This document shows, piece after piece, positions 1-9,727 of a stretch of 64,000 nt of DNA. Positions within the stretch are counted from its first letter, which is position 1; each line of letters starts with the position of its first letter. The stretch spans positions 44,598 through 108,597 of the forward strand of contig JANQLP010000074.1 of the NCBI GenBank assembly GCA_028280515.1, given 5' to 3'. The position numbers and the translations under genes were made by a program. The DNA comes from Hyphomicrobiales bacterium. GTDB lineage: Bacteria; Pseudomonadota; Alphaproteobacteria; Rhizobiales; Methyloligellaceae. The notes under the pieces were generated by a model. That model did no database searches. It was not told the DNA's origin and was given only the letters and a program-made list of their open reading frames with translations.

Positions 1-696
1 GTAGCTACTGGGAACACCGAAAGCTGGAAAGTCTGCTCCCACGCGGATGGTTGGATAACAGATGCCCAAACCCGCTGTCCGGGTGATGAGCCGACAAAGA
101 GCAGGTCACTACAATTGGGTATCAAAGCAAACCATCCCGATGAATTTGATGGTGCCTTCGGCGTCCCGCTCAACGATCACGACGTTCATATCGCATCGCG
201 TGAAGCTCGCGAACCGCCAGTGAGATGACCCGTGTCAGGGCGGACCCTTACTAGTTACGCCGAACAGGGAGGGCATAGGGCATGATTTCGAAGGTGGAGA
301 TGTAACGTGTCTGTTTGCGACACACACCACCAACGTCCGCGGACCAGTTAGCAAACGGTGATATTATGCGTCGTGACAGTATATGTCGCTGGCACTCCCA
401 ACCGAGTGAGGCGTGGCTACCGGTTCCTTGGGGGAAACATGCCTTGGGGGCAAGAGTCTCTGGCAGCCACGCGCTCTAGCATCGGTGGATGATCGACGCT
501 CACAGGTTATATACTGTCCGGCGTTAGTTTATATTTCGTTACACAAATGATCGTCCTACGTGGCCAGCCTCATCGCATTGGGCACTAACCCTACTCCTTG
601 CTTCGAATGCACGCCGTCTCCGTAGGTGCAGAACAAGCAGAAATCCAAGGTGGGCGGCTTTTGAAGGCGTCTTATCAAGCAAGCTCTATCGTCAGT
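1..696. other. Gene-poor stretch at the window start
   Basis: I see no convincing gene here. A 26-codon minus-strand reading frame (189 to 109) has a plausible amino-acid composition but is too short and isolated to call, and may be a remnant. No RNA gene, repeat array or clear terminator was recognised. The sequence looks AT-richer than the iron block further on. Confidence 0.5.
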
Positions 697-1200
697 CTAT
701 GCAACCGGAAATTCCAGGCCGGGGTCACGATAGTATCCTGGGCAGGTGGTAACGTGCATACCGATGAAATGGCTTGGCTTCATATCTGGCTCTCCGAGCG
801 GCGCCAAGACTCGCTCATAAACGAACTCTGATCTAGCCGGGTTCGGCCAACGGAACCGTCGATACGTCGGCTCCATCGTTTTAATCATCCATAGAAACTG
901 GGCTTCGATTTCGCCATACAATTCGGCTGGAGCAACGTCATCAACGTAGTGTCCAGTCAACTCTCTACCAGCCATACGGTAGATCTCGGTGCCCGCCAAT
1001 TTGAAGCGAACGCGCTCTAACGTCTCATCGTGATAGAGGAGCTCGAGCAAGCAAATTCCTGAGAGCAAGTGTTGGATATCAGCAGGGTTAACCGCGTTAC
1101 GCGTTGGAATTCGGTTCCCAGCACGCTTCGCCCACCAGTACTCTAGAAACTCCACGAGGTCGGGGTGAAGTTCATCGGGGATTTGCTGGAACTTACTCAT
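697..1200 (-). CDS. PAS_5-family (DUF1457-like) PAS-domain protein
   Basis: A 167-residue soluble protein that is essentially one PAS domain of the alphaproteobacterial PAS_5 type. The landmarks are an N-terminal helix ending in EYWWAKRAGNRIPTR, a core with FKLAGTEIYRMAGRELTGHYVDD, and a terminal strand ending near GMHVTTCPG. Such proteins bind small molecules or partners and have no output domain of their own, so the signal they pass on is unknown. The start is an ATG without a clear Shine-Dalgarno. Two related single-domain proteins lie at 6640-7185 and 9728-10273, and a multi-PAS kinase is the next gene downstream on this strand's upstream side. Family call is fairly sure; function is unknown. 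Confidence 0.8.
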   Translation of the reverse strand: MSKFQQIPDELHPDLVEFLEYWWAKRAGNRIPTRNAVNPADIQHLLSGICLLELLYHDETLERVRFKLAGTEIYRMAGRELTGHYVDDVAPAELYGEIEAQFLWMIKTMEPTYRRFRWPNPARSEFVYERVLAPLGEPDMKPSHFIGMHVTTCPGYYRDPGLEFPVA

Positions 1201-1443
1201 GGTACAGAGTGGTTGGAATGATGGAGTGGATACCTTGAGAGCAAGTGATTAACTTTCGATTGATTTGCCGGATATCCATTGCACCCACAGGTCGCTCGTC
1301 AGTTAGCTCAAAAAAAGGGGCATTCGACCGCTGACCATCATTCGGAGCACTATCAGTCTTTTCGGCTAACACTGTATGTAGCCAAACAAGTGCTCGAACG
1401 TGCGATAACGATTAGCAGTAGTGCGCAGCGAACGTATTCGACG

Positions 1444-4122
1444 CTAGGCATCAAGCACCTGGCGAATACGGCACGCTAATGCGCGATCGTCGTAAGGCTT
1501 TCGCAGTATCGCATCGAGTTCGTCAGACGTACTGTCGAGCGCCAGAACGTCGTCACCGTGCCCAGTGCCAAGCAACACTCGCAGGTCTGGTTGCAGGTGT
1601 TTGGCTGAACGGGCCAACTCAAATCCATTCATGCCACCTGGCATGACAATGTCGCTGAAGAGCAGGTCAATTGGCTGCTCCTTTTGCAGGATATGCAACG
1701 CATCGCGGCCATCCTTAGCTTGAAGAACATGATATCCGAGTTCACCAAGGAGCGTCGCCGCAAACGCGCGTACGTCGTCTTGGTCTTCAGCAATTAACAC
1801 CGTTTCGTGACCTTCGGGACGACTATCGGCGTGCTCAGAGCTACCGACGCACTGCTCTCTAATGTCGTGCGTAATAGGTAAGAAGAGACGAAAAGTCGTC
1901 CCGGCGCCTGGATTGCTCTCGACGCAAATGAACCCACCGGACTGCTCAACAAACCCATGCACCATACTCAGGCCAAGTCCGGTGCCCCGACCGACTTCTT
2001 TCGTTGTGAAGAAAGGTTCAAAGATGTGATCAAGGTGTTCCTCGGGTATTCCAGCGCCTGTATCAGCTACAGAAATCAGAACATAGTCAGAAGAGCCCTG
2101 CGTTGCCGGCAAACCCGCCGCTTCGAAATCGCGTTCCTGAGCCTGCGCGATCGAAATCGACAACACGCCGCCCGCGGGCATTGCATCACGTGCATTGAGG
2201 GCAAGATTGAGAAGCGCACTCTCGAGCCCCGTGCGATCTACACAGATGTCGCCGTTGGCATCGCCAACAGAGGTCTTAACGTCGATACTCTCGCCGAGCG
2301 TCCGCGATAACAGGGACTTGAGGGCCTCAATCAACCTCTGAGGCTCTACAATTTCCGGCTCAAGTTGCTGACGACCACAAAACGCGAGAAGGCGATGAAC
2401 GAGATCGGCTCCGCGCTTCGCAGCATCGCGCACCGCGGCCACCTTTTTGCCATACCGTTCATGTGTTGCCAGTCCACGTTCCAGCAGTCGGACATTGCCG
2501 AGTATGACCGTTAGGAGATTGTTGAAATCATGCGCTATGCCGCTCGTCAATTGCCCGACAGCTTCCATCTTCTGCGAAGCTCGAAGTCGTTCCTCGTGAC
2601 TTTTGCGCTCACTCAAATCGACGATCTGGGACACAAAGCGTAGGGGTTTGCCATTCGAATCACGCACGAGCGCGGAGCTGAGCAATACGCTTACAGCTCC
2701 GCCATCCCGGTAGGAAAGACGCGCCTCCCACTGAAATGCCTCTGCCGTTCCTGCAAGGGCCTGTTCCGTGAGCTCTCGGGCCTTCGCACGATCCTCTCTA
2801 TGATACAGGTCACCAAAAGACAGACGTCTCAGGTCATCGGCTGAACAACCAACGATGTCCAAAAACGCAGTGTTGGCGAGCAGAATTTCTCCATTAACGC
2901 CACTAAGCACCATCCCGTAGGGAGCCGTGTCAAACGCACTTCGAAACTGCTCTTCACTCTCGCGCAGAGCGCATTGCGCAGTGACCTCTGCGGTTAGATC
3001 TTTTGCAGTGCCCCGGTAGCCAAGAAATGTCCCATCGTTGTCGAACACGGGAACACCATTGGCCGAAAAGAAGTGATTTGCGCCACTCTCATCGACGAAC
3101 GTGTACCGGAAATCTCGAAAGGGGCGCCTCGCTAGCAAGTCAGCAACATGGTGTGCCCACACCAGCTTATCCGCGCTCTCGACACCAATCTCTAGTCGCG
3201 ATCGGCCAAGGATCTGCGACGGTGAGATCCCGGTGAGTTCAAACACGCGATCTGACACATACGTAAAATGGAGCTCGTCGTCGATTTCCCAAATCCAATC
3301 CGACGCAGCCGTCGCGACATCATGAAAACGCTGCTCACTTCGGCGTAGTTTCTCCGAAGCCGTCCTACGCTCCGTGATATCAAGCAGCGTGCTTTGAATA
3401 GCCGATACCCCATTCCAATCGGTGGGCTGCATTCGACTTTCGCACCAGAAACGCTCACCATTTCGGTGTATCGCTTGGTACTCGATGTTTGCACGGCCTT
3501 CATCCCAATGCACCGCCTCACCCCAACACGCACTTACGTAGGCGTGGTGATCGCCGAGAATCATTGGCTGTATGGTGCCAACATCAAGAACCTCTTCTCG
3601 ACTATATCCATGCATAGCGGCCCAGCGGTCGCTAACGAACAGCGGCTGATATCCACGATGAATGATTGTCGCGTGCGTCGAGGCCTCGCAGATCGCGCGC
3701 CATTGATCTCCCTGTTCACGACAGTTCGATACAACAGATCGCCGAAGCACCTCCCTCGAAATCATCGACGGGAGCGACCGAAGGTATCGAGCCGCGATAA
3801 CGGCATATGCACCGCTCTTCACATAGGCATCGTGACAGTCTTCGCTGATAGCGTCAGCGATGACTGCGACACACTTTTCACCACCATCTCGAACAGCATC
3901 CAAAATGGCCAGGACGTTACCTTCGGCAATGCCGTCGTCAATGACCACTGCATCGTATCCATCGGGCCGAAACATACGCTCGGAATGAAACATGCTCCCA
4001 ACGCAGCGCTCCAGCGGCACACACTTCACCCGCGCCTTCACACCGGCGTCGGAGAAATACCGCACCACGCGTCGGTGGCCTTCCGAACGCGGGGTTACCA
4101 CCAAGACAGATATGTCGTTCAT
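1444..4122 (-). CDS. Hybrid PAS sensor histidine kinase with receiver domains at both ends
   Basis: An 892-residue soluble hybrid kinase with no membrane segments. Domains in order: a receiver-like fold at about 1-125 (candidate Asp at 62-63, otherwise degenerate); PAS domains at about 138-255, 262-383 and 388-508; a HisKA helix with the phospho-acceptor His531 in the HDFNN box; a HATPase_c domain with N, G1 (DTGAGIP) and G2 (GTGLGLS) boxes; and a C-terminal receiver at 773-892 with Asp824 in SDIVMPGG and a conserved KP near the end. It should autophosphorylate and pass phosphate to its own receiver. It is divergent from the receiver protein at 4668, so the two may form a pathway. The absence of a membrane anchor suggests a cytoplasmic signal. 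A hairpin lies just upstream of its start codon. Confidence 0.92.
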   Translation of the reverse strand: MNDISVLVVTPRSEGHRRVVRYFSDAGVKARVKCVPLERCVGSMFHSERMFRPDGYDAVVIDDGIAEGNVLAILDAVRDGGEKCVAVIADAISEDCHDAYVKSGAYAVIAARYLRSLPSMISREVLRRSVVSNCREQGDQWRAICEASTHATIIHRGYQPLFVSDRWAAMHGYSREEVLDVGTIQPMILGDHHAYVSACWGEAVHWDEGRANIEYQAIHRNGERFWCESRMQPTDWNGVSAIQSTLLDITERRTASEKLRRSEQRFHDVATAASDWIWEIDDELHFTYVSDRVFELTGISPSQILGRSRLEIGVESADKLVWAHHVADLLARRPFRDFRYTFVDESGANHFFSANGVPVFDNDGTFLGYRGTAKDLTAEVTAQCALRESEEQFRSAFDTAPYGMVLSGVNGEILLANTAFLDIVGCSADDLRRLSFGDLYHREDRAKARELTEQALAGTAEAFQWEARLSYRDGGAVSVLLSSALVRDSNGKPLRFVSQIVDLSERKSHEERLRASQKMEAVGQLTSGIAHDFNNLLTVILGNVRLLERGLATHERYGKKVAAVRDAAKRGADLVHRLLAFCGRQQLEPEIVEPQRLIEALKSLLSRTLGESIDVKTSVGDANGDICVDRTGLESALLNLALNARDAMPAGGVLSISIAQAQERDFEAAGLPATQGSSDYVLISVADTGAGIPEEHLDHIFEPFFTTKEVGRGTGLGLSMVHGFVEQSGGFICVESNPGAGTTFRLFLPITHDIREQCVGSSEHADSRPEGHETVLIAEDQDDVRAFAATLLGELGYHVLQAKDGRDALHILQKEQPIDLLFSDIVMPGGMNGFELARSAKHLQPDLRVLLGTGHGDDVLALDSTSDELDAILRKPYDDRALACRIRQVLDA

Positions 4123-4132
4123 TAGCGCTCAC

Positions 4133-4151
4133 CTCATCTGCTGCAGATGAG
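4133..4151 (-). promoter_or_regulatory. Perfect hairpin next to the kinase ribosome-binding site
   Basis: CTCATCTG-CTG-CAGATGAG is a perfect inverted repeat with 8-bp arms and a 3-nt loop. It lies 10 nt upstream of the kinase ATG at 4122. In the minus-strand RNA its 3' arm runs directly into GAGGTGAG, the only Shine-Dalgarno-like sequence, so folding could mask the site. It could equally be a protein operator. Confidence 0.4.
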
Positions 4152-4667
4152 AACCGACACCGCTCGGCAGAGCCAGCCCATTCGCACCGTTAACCGCGGG
4201 AAAACTGGTACGAGAGTGCGGTCAATAGCACCGGATCAATAGCGGACATACGCCTGCTCGACACGCGGTAACACGCAACCGCAACTCCAACTGGCTGCGT
4301 GACACTGAAAGTGCCTTTGTTAGAAATAGCGACATTCCATTTATGGACCTTTAATAGGTGAAGCACCTAACCCCACATAACTCATCACGTATAACTTCCA
4401 AATTTCAACTAATCACACTCGCTATCAGCGTGTTACTATCTATATTGATCAGACTTAGCGGGCATTTGTTTGAATTACTTACAGAAAACACCTACCAAAA
4501 ACGGGTGTGTTAATCTTTCCTTGGAAAATTGATGTACTTTAAGGCCCTGATGGAGCCCATAGGTTGACTCCCTCGCGTAAAAGTTGCTCTGACATTGGGG
4601 GCTACCTGCGCGTATCAGCAGACTGAATGTCCCCGCGGGACTGGGCACTTGTGGGGTTAAAAAGATA
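4152..4667. other. Divergent intergenic region between kinase and receiver genes
   Basis: This AT-rich non-coding stretch must carry the promoters of both divergent genes. I could not pick out a confident -35/-10 pair or operator. A short purine-rich GGGGTT stretch about 13 nt before the ATG at 4668 could serve as a ribosome-binding site. Confidence 0.4.
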
Positions 4668-6404
4668 ATGGCTGCGACTATACTCTGTGTGGAAGATGAA
4701 AGTGCCGTTCGTGAATTAATCGTCGATGAGCTAAAGCACGAAGGCTACCACACGATAGAGGCTGAGGATGGTGAGGCTGGCCTCGATGCTATCCTGAACC
4801 ACAAACCCGACCTCGTACTCTGCGACATCACGATGCCGAATATGAGCGGCGATCAGTTGCTGGTCGAGTTGCGATCGAGTCACCCGGAATATTCCGAGTT
4901 ACCGTTTATCTTTCTTACCGCGCTCGCCGACCGTGAACATATCGTGGCGGGCAAAAGGGCGGGGGCCGACGACTACCTTACCAAGCCGATAGACTTCGAT
5001 CTATTGCTGGCGACTATCGAGGTTCGATTGGAGCAAGTCCGGCGCATCAATTTGCGCAAGGACGAGGAATTAGTGAAGCTCTACAAGTCGCTTCAAGAGA
5101 GCAAGCCGGGCAACAGTTCTGCTGCTTCATCTCTCTCGGGTGAGGTCCGTTTGAGCGATATCTCTCAATCAGTTGGGAAGCGGCTGAATGGAAGATTGGT
5201 GCCGTTGGCCGAAGAGTTCGGAAAGACGGCATCTCGCCAGGCGGCAGGGGAGCCACCGGTCAATACCCATCCTCTCCCCAGCAAATTTGAAACCAAGTTG
5301 GCTGCCGCAATCAACGACGACAGTGTCGTAGCAGGCAAAGTCCAGCTGCTCGGACTCGACGAGATTAAGTCGAGCCTCGGCGCACAATGGGATAGTCATG
5401 CGCAGCAGGTGCTTCGCATTTCCGCCAGGACGATAGAGCAGCGCCTCGCAAGCGGCGATACTTTTGAAGTCGTTGATTCTGAGAAGTTCTTGATCTGCTT
5501 TGGTTCACTCGATGAACGCGAGGCGCAGATTAAGGCACACGCAATCCTCCGTGAAATCCGAGAGAAAGTGCTCGGGACCGACAGCATCGATGCCGCGGTA
5601 AAAGATAGTTTTGGAATCGCATCGGAAGTGCATCGCGTGCCGCTCAGCGAAACGGACATTTCCGAGGAGAGCGATGTTGTCGGATTGCTCTTGTCACGTA
5701 TCGATGAAGCTGCTCACCGGGCTCGTGAGCAAGAGCGCACTGCGATTGCCACGATGGTAGATTCTGCTCGGATCGTACCGGGGCCCGTTTCAACGACAAG
5801 AGGCGCCAAGGCACCGTTTGCGATGGCGCTGTTCGACAAGCAGACCAATAGCGACATCTTGATGCTTCGCAAGGCCCGACCGGACAATAGTGAGCTCGAT
5901 GTTGAGATTGATGCACTTCGGTTAGGACGGACGGCCGAATGGTTGTGCGAAAATCAATTTAACGCACCGCCCGTGCTGATCGTAGACGTGAGCTTTAGTA
6001 CGCTGGATCGAAAGAAGAGCCGGGACCAGTATCTACAGCTCTGTTCAAGTCTCACCGAAGCAGCCACGGCGCATCTCGCATTCCATCTACGATCGGTACC
6101 TATTGATAGCCTGCCCTCTCGGGTTGAGGCGGCTGCTCACGCAATACGTCGCAACAGTCGGGTTGCGATGTTCGAATTGCAGGAGCTCTCGCTTGCGGGC
6201 GTTAATCCGTGCGAGCTCCCTATACAAGTCGCGACGTGTGATTATCGACGGCTTGGCCCAAGGATCGAAGCGCGGCCGGAGGAATTTCGGAAGCTGGTCA
6301 AAGCGCTGCATTCGAGCAAGATCCGCACGCTCGTCACGGGGCTGACATCAAAAGCCCAAATGAAGTCACTTTTCGAGCTTGGTGCGGATTTTGTTGCGTC
6401 GTGA
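4668..6404 (+). CDS. Response regulator with degenerate GGDEF-like and possible EAL-like regions
   Basis: A 578-residue protein that opens with a clear CheY-like receiver (residues 1-125; acidic pocket CVEDE at 7-11, phospho-acceptor Asp53 in LCDITMP, TA near 85 and KP near 107). A short coiled linker follows. Residues roughly 220-350 resemble a diguanylate-cyclase fold (the pattern GDTFEVVDSEKFLICF sits where a GGDEF strand would be), but the GG(D/E)EF signature is missing, so it is probably not catalytic. The last 200 residues have a TIM-barrel-like alternation reminiscent of a degenerate EAL domain, which I cannot confirm. The gene diverges from the hybrid kinase at 4122, a likely partner. 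The receiver is certain; the rest is inference. Confidence 0.75.
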   Translation: MAATILCVEDESAVRELIVDELKHEGYHTIEAEDGEAGLDAILNHKPDLVLCDITMPNMSGDQLLVELRSSHPEYSELPFIFLTALADREHIVAGKRAGADDYLTKPIDFDLLLATIEVRLEQVRRINLRKDEELVKLYKSLQESKPGNSSAASSLSGEVRLSDISQSVGKRLNGRLVPLAEEFGKTASRQAAGEPPVNTHPLPSKFETKLAAAINDDSVVAGKVQLLGLDEIKSSLGAQWDSHAQQVLRISARTIEQRLASGDTFEVVDSEKFLICFGSLDEREAQIKAHAILREIREKVLGTDSIDAAVKDSFGIASEVHRVPLSETDISEESDVVGLLLSRIDEAAHRAREQERTAIATMVDSARIVPGPVSTTRGAKAPFAMALFDKQTNSDILMLRKARPDNSELDVEIDALRLGRTAEWLCENQFNAPPVLIVDVSFSTLDRKKSRDQYLQLCSSLTEAATAHLAFHLRSVPIDSLPSRVEAAAHAIRRNSRVAMFELQELSLAGVNPCELPIQVATCDYRRLGPRIEARPEEFRKLVKALHSSKIRTLVTGLTSKAQMKSLFELGADFVAS

Positions 6405-6639
6405 ACACGAGATATCAGCGCCTTACCGCGCAAGCGGCCGGGACGTGGGCCTCTGACCGCGGGGGACTGGCGTTTGCCGTATCACACTCGCACCGATCTT
6501 CACCATATCTTTAACAACAGGTTCTTACCGTCGTTAGTGCGATAGGGAAACGGTAACCGGAGGGCCGAAAGGTGATATAAACCATTATGACAAGATGCCG
6601 GCAACGGCGCGCGTTACTTAGGCAGGAATAGTAAGTGAA

Positions 6640-7185
6640 GTGAAACGGTATATGGGCAACAAACCTAGCATAACGGGGTCCCATGAAGCTGACCGCTATA
6701 CCGGTGTACGCGCTGAATCTTTGCAGAATTCGCATGCCCAGTTCCCCATTGAACCAATGGTCTCCATACCAGAGTTCTCGACGTTACTGACAATTTGGTA
6801 TGGCGCTCGAAAGGGGCGTGTCACGCCACATAAGGCGTCTTTACGGTGTGAGCTTCTGAAAGGTTGGCTGGGGCGCATAGCAATAAGCGAGCGTGATGGA
6901 GACGACTACCGCTTGCGGCTGTTTGGGACAGAATTCTCTGACGTGTTCGGTAGAGACCTTACCGGGTGCCACTTACTTGCGTCATTAGGAGAACATTGCG
7001 GTGGCTTGACACATGAGCATCTAGCCACATTGCTGGACGGTCCATTTATAGGCTACACAACGGGCCGCGTACCTATTCCTGGGCGGGAATTCCTTGAGCT
7101 CAGTATCATCGATCTACCAATGTCAGACCAGCAAGGTCGGAACCGCTTCTTTCTTCACGGTCTCAGCACCCCTGCATCGGGTTAA
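6640..7185 (+). CDS. PAS_5-family PAS-domain protein
   Basis: A 181-residue protein (GTG start at 6640, or ATG at 6652) whose residues about 50-175 match the PAS_5 fold. It shares WLGRIAISERDG, RLFGTEF, GRDLTG, GRVPI and a terminal LPMSD...FLHGL with the protein at 9728-10273, to which it is clearly paralogous, and is more distant from the one at 697-1200. No output domain is present, so it probably acts by binding a ligand or a partner. It is monocistronic and lies 235 bp after the receiver gene. Function unknown. Confidence 0.8.
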   Translation: MKRYMGNKPSITGSHEADRYTGVRAESLQNSHAQFPIEPMVSIPEFSTLLTIWYGARKGRVTPHKASLRCELLKGWLGRIAISERDGDDYRLRLFGTEFSDVFGRDLTGCHLLASLGEHCGGLTHEHLATLLDGPFIGYTTGRVPIPGREFLELSIIDLPMSDQQGRNRFFLHGLSTPASG

Positions 7186-7370
7186 CAGAGCGTAGGTAGC
7201 TACGCATGTAAGGTGGTGATAGTCTAGATTACTCTTGCGTTGATGTGGCGTTGGGAACGATAGCATAACGAACCTTAACCCTAGCCGCCATCACGCGTCG
7301 AACGTTGCACAAAATACTTAGTCCATTCTCATTGTTGCGCATTAATACGTCATTTGTATTACGCACTTCC

Positions 7371-7417
7371 GCAACATGTTGCACGCCGTTGAAAACTTGC
7401 AATCGCAAGCGATTGCA
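7371..7417. promoter_or_regulatory. Two adjacent perfect palindromes, candidate operators
   Basis: GCAACATGTTGC (7371-7382) is a perfect 12-bp palindrome. Sixteen bases further on, TGCAATCGCAAGCGATTGCA (7398-7417) has 9-bp arms around an AA centre. They sit 170-220 bp upstream of the winged-helix gene at 7590. Both share a GCAA/TTGC theme. Operator function is an inference. Confidence 0.4.
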
Positions 7418-7518
7418 GACATCAACCTCTGCACCAACAAAGACGGACTCCTAGGAGCGAGACACCGCCGCCTAGCTGAACGACACGACAAGCGCCCGAC
7501 GTCAAGGCTTGTCTTGCT

Positions 7519-7537
7519 CCAAATAGGCCCTATTTGG
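7519..7537. promoter_or_regulatory. 19-bp perfect palindrome upstream of the winged-helix gene
   Basis: CCAAATAGGCCCTATTTGG has 9-bp arms around a single C. It lies 52 bp before the ATG at 7590, where a repressor would cover the promoter. It is a candidate autoregulatory operator for the adjacent protein. Confidence 0.45.
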
Positions 7538-7589
7538 ATATGGGCATTTTCGACCAAACAACGACGTTGAACACGTGGGAGGCTTTTCC

Positions 7590-7982
7590 ATGCAAGGCAC
7601 TTTTGAGTCGTTCATTGCCAAGGAGCGCAAGCGGCTGCATGCACAAAAGGATGAACTGCTCGAACGCCAACGAAAGCTGGAGGCAGATATTCAGTCGGTC
7701 GAGAGAGAAATGACCGCAATTGACGCCTATGAAGCTGCTCGTCAGGGTAAGTCGCCCTGCTCAAGTATTCAGTCTCGTGTACGGCCACGGCGCAATTCTC
7801 GAAGAGACAAGATACTCGAAGTGGTTTCAGCCAGCACCGACGGCCTGACGCGTCGAGAGGTGCTTGAAGCACTCGGCGTAAAGGGAGACAAGTCTGCTGA
7901 GCAGTCGGTGAGCAACGCACTCTCCGCATTGAAGAAGACTCGTCGCCTCATTTCGCAAGACGGCCGGTATCAAACCACCTAG
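7590..7982 (+). CDS. Small coiled-coil protein with C-terminal winged-helix-like domain
   Basis: A 130-residue protein. The ATG at 7590 is chosen because GGGAGG sits 9 nt ahead of it; an in-frame GTG at 7575 overlaps that site. Residues about 5-50 form a highly charged coiled coil (KERKRLHAQKDELLERQRK). A basic linker with RPRRNSRRDK follows. The last 55 residues look like a winged helix-turn-helix: a helix with KILEVVS, then GLTRREVLEALGVKG, then a helix with QSVSNALSALKKTRRL and a terminal wing ending in GRYQTT. This architecture suggests a dimeric DNA-binding regulator. The three palindromes upstream fit autoregulation. I do not recognise a named family. Confidence 0.7.
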   Translation: MQGTFESFIAKERKRLHAQKDELLERQRKLEADIQSVEREMTAIDAYEAARQGKSPCSSIQSRVRPRRNSRRDKILEVVSASTDGLTRREVLEALGVKGDKSAEQSVSNALSALKKTRRLISQDGRYQTT

Positions 7983-8843
7983 CCACGCTGCCAGCAGGGG
8001 ATACCATGCCTTTTTACGCCCATTGAATGCGACAAAAACTTCACCCCCATCGCCGCACACAGCCAATGCTCTACTGCATCTCGAACAATAAGAACCTTCC
8101 AGAACCAAACGGCTTCTTGCAGGCGAAACGAATGAGCAATGGCTCTCGTGATCGCACACGGGCGCAAAACTGTCGGCTGACGCCTGGCTGCCGTATGACT
8201 GCGCGTACATCGCGTGAATTCGCCTCATAACGAAACGCCCCCTTTTAAAACTCAAACGCATTTCTGGCATGAAGTTCGCCTGATCAGGCACCATCCTCAG
8301 CCAACGCCCCTGAAACGCCATCGCTGCCAAGACACACATAGCCCCCTTCGATGCGTACTCGACGACACGATGTGTAAGTGTCACGAGCCAGTTCAGGTAT
8401 TCACTGCTACTCATAAGCGACTGCCAATAAAAACGACTCTCGAACTTGTCTATGCAGAAGCGCTGCTTCTCACTCTCGTTGTGCGCCCCGTGTCGGCGCC
8501 GCGAATCACCAGCCCATTTGACGCTTTCGCGCGACGCCTTGACGCTCATCACTCTCGCCATCGCTGCGCCACTCTCCAAAATCAACAGCGAATCACCATC
8601 CTGAACGAGCCGTTGATGTCGAACAGCGTGCCCAGATAGCCCCGCAATCAAGGGGTTTACTTCGGCGACCGAAATTATAGCAACGTTAGATATCACAGGT
8701 CACGTCTCGGACCTATATACCCTCCTTCTCTCTTTACCGCATAATGAACCTATGCTAATCCGCCGTTCAATGAAAGGCCTATCTAACTACGTAAAACCCC
8801 TTACAGGTTCCATACTGTCAACCGAACGGCCAGATAAGTTCAA
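7983..8843. other. Unresolved stretch with competing weak reading frames
   Basis: No reading frame here is convincing. A minus-strand frame (8696 to 7827) is long but runs through the coding region of the gene at 7590. Its middle part (about 8160-8030) carries a YCSRC pair and a Cys-rich stretch that might be a decayed zinc-binding protein. A plus-strand frame (8214-8639) overlaps it completely. Neither has a ribosome-binding site. A degraded gene is possible. Confidence 0.3.
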
Positions 8844-9086
8844 ATGAGATTGTCCTTACGGCAAACATTTGGCGCGAGAAGCGGAGAGTTACCACTGCCA
8901 CTTACCATAACGATATACCTCAGTCGCGAAGAACGGTATATAAAAGATGAAATCAAGAAACTCCAAACCGCTGATGGCAGTCGTTTTTTGAACTGCTCTG
9001 AGAGCGCCGTTGCAAAAGTCTTGTTGCTCGAGGGGCTTGCGCGAGAGAGATCAGTTTTGGCCGGCCACTCCTCTCATAAAGATTAA
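8844..9086 (+). CDS. Small hypothetical protein, possible ribbon-helix-helix-like
   Basis: An 80-residue reading frame with an ATG start and only a weak GATAAG element before it. Residues about 19-66 have the order strand (LTITIYLS), helix (EERYIKDEIKKLQ), turn, helix (SESAVAKVLLLEGLARE), which recalls ribbon-helix-helix DNA-binding folds. It stands alone between two non-coding stretches. The structural reading is speculative and the gene itself is uncertain. Confidence 0.35.
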   Translation: MRLSLRQTFGARSGELPLPLTITIYLSREERYIKDEIKKLQTADGSRFLNCSESAVAKVLLLEGLARERSVLAGHSSHKD

Positions 9087-9727
9087 GCCACTCCCACAAG
9101 CTTCCCATGTCGCTTTCCGCCGAACCAAACTAACTCTATTCCGGGAATGTAACACTCTGGTAGCGAGTACGTTGTATTGAGCCGTTATCGCCGCGCGACC
9201 GGCGACCGTGGTCATCGCTTGCAGGCGTCCCCCACTTGCGAGCGGTGACCACGCCCCTACCCAGAAATCTTAATCCGCGCACAGCTCGACGTACCAGGCA
9301 CGCAGCACACTAGGATGCCATGGTAGGTACCTGGACCAACAAGCCGTGGCTCCATTCCCACGTGAAATCAACTAGTTGGCGATGCGCACTGCGCCAGCGC
9401 TGTTGGCGTCGTCTCAAGGTCATTCATTAGAATTAGTTGGCACGACTGAATAACAAGAATCTCAAAACCGGATACAGAAATTCTTCTCGCCATAACGTCG
9501 TTATCAGCTCCGGTGCTATCCGCCGATATTCACCTTTAATAGTCGATATACCCCAACGACCTGATAATGAATCGTAGCTAAGGTGCAACGTTAAGGCGCC
9601 GCTAAACGATTTCGATCTATGTTTTCGGTTCCGGAAGGCTAAATGCCTACCCTCAGTTCGGCGTTAGACCATCCCGTACGATAGTCAGATAACGCTCATA
9701 TTAATCTAATGCGACATGGAGTTCACA
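9087..9727. other. Intergenic stretch without recognisable features
   Basis: I found no gene, RNA, clear terminator or strong repeat in this region. It should contain the promoter for the PAS gene at 9728. Confidence 0.45.

Larger units (their letters stand above)
7186..7589. other. Intergenic region rich in palindromes
   Basis: There is no gene here. A 6-bp-arm hairpin (GCGTAG/CTACGC, about 7190-7205) just after the PAS gene has no T-run. Three perfect palindromes annotated separately lie at 7371-7382, 7398-7417 and 7519-7537, ahead of the small DNA-binding-like protein at 7590. Confidence 0.5.

Noticed and set aside
3394..4125. Plus-strand frame of 243 codons
   Set aside because: It is antisense to the first part of the hybrid kinase and shows no recognisable domain.
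7827..8696. Minus-strand frame of 289 codons with a Cys-rich patch
   Set aside because: It overlaps the well-supported gene at 7590, lacks a ribosome-binding site and competes with a plus-strand frame. A decayed gene is possible but not supportable.
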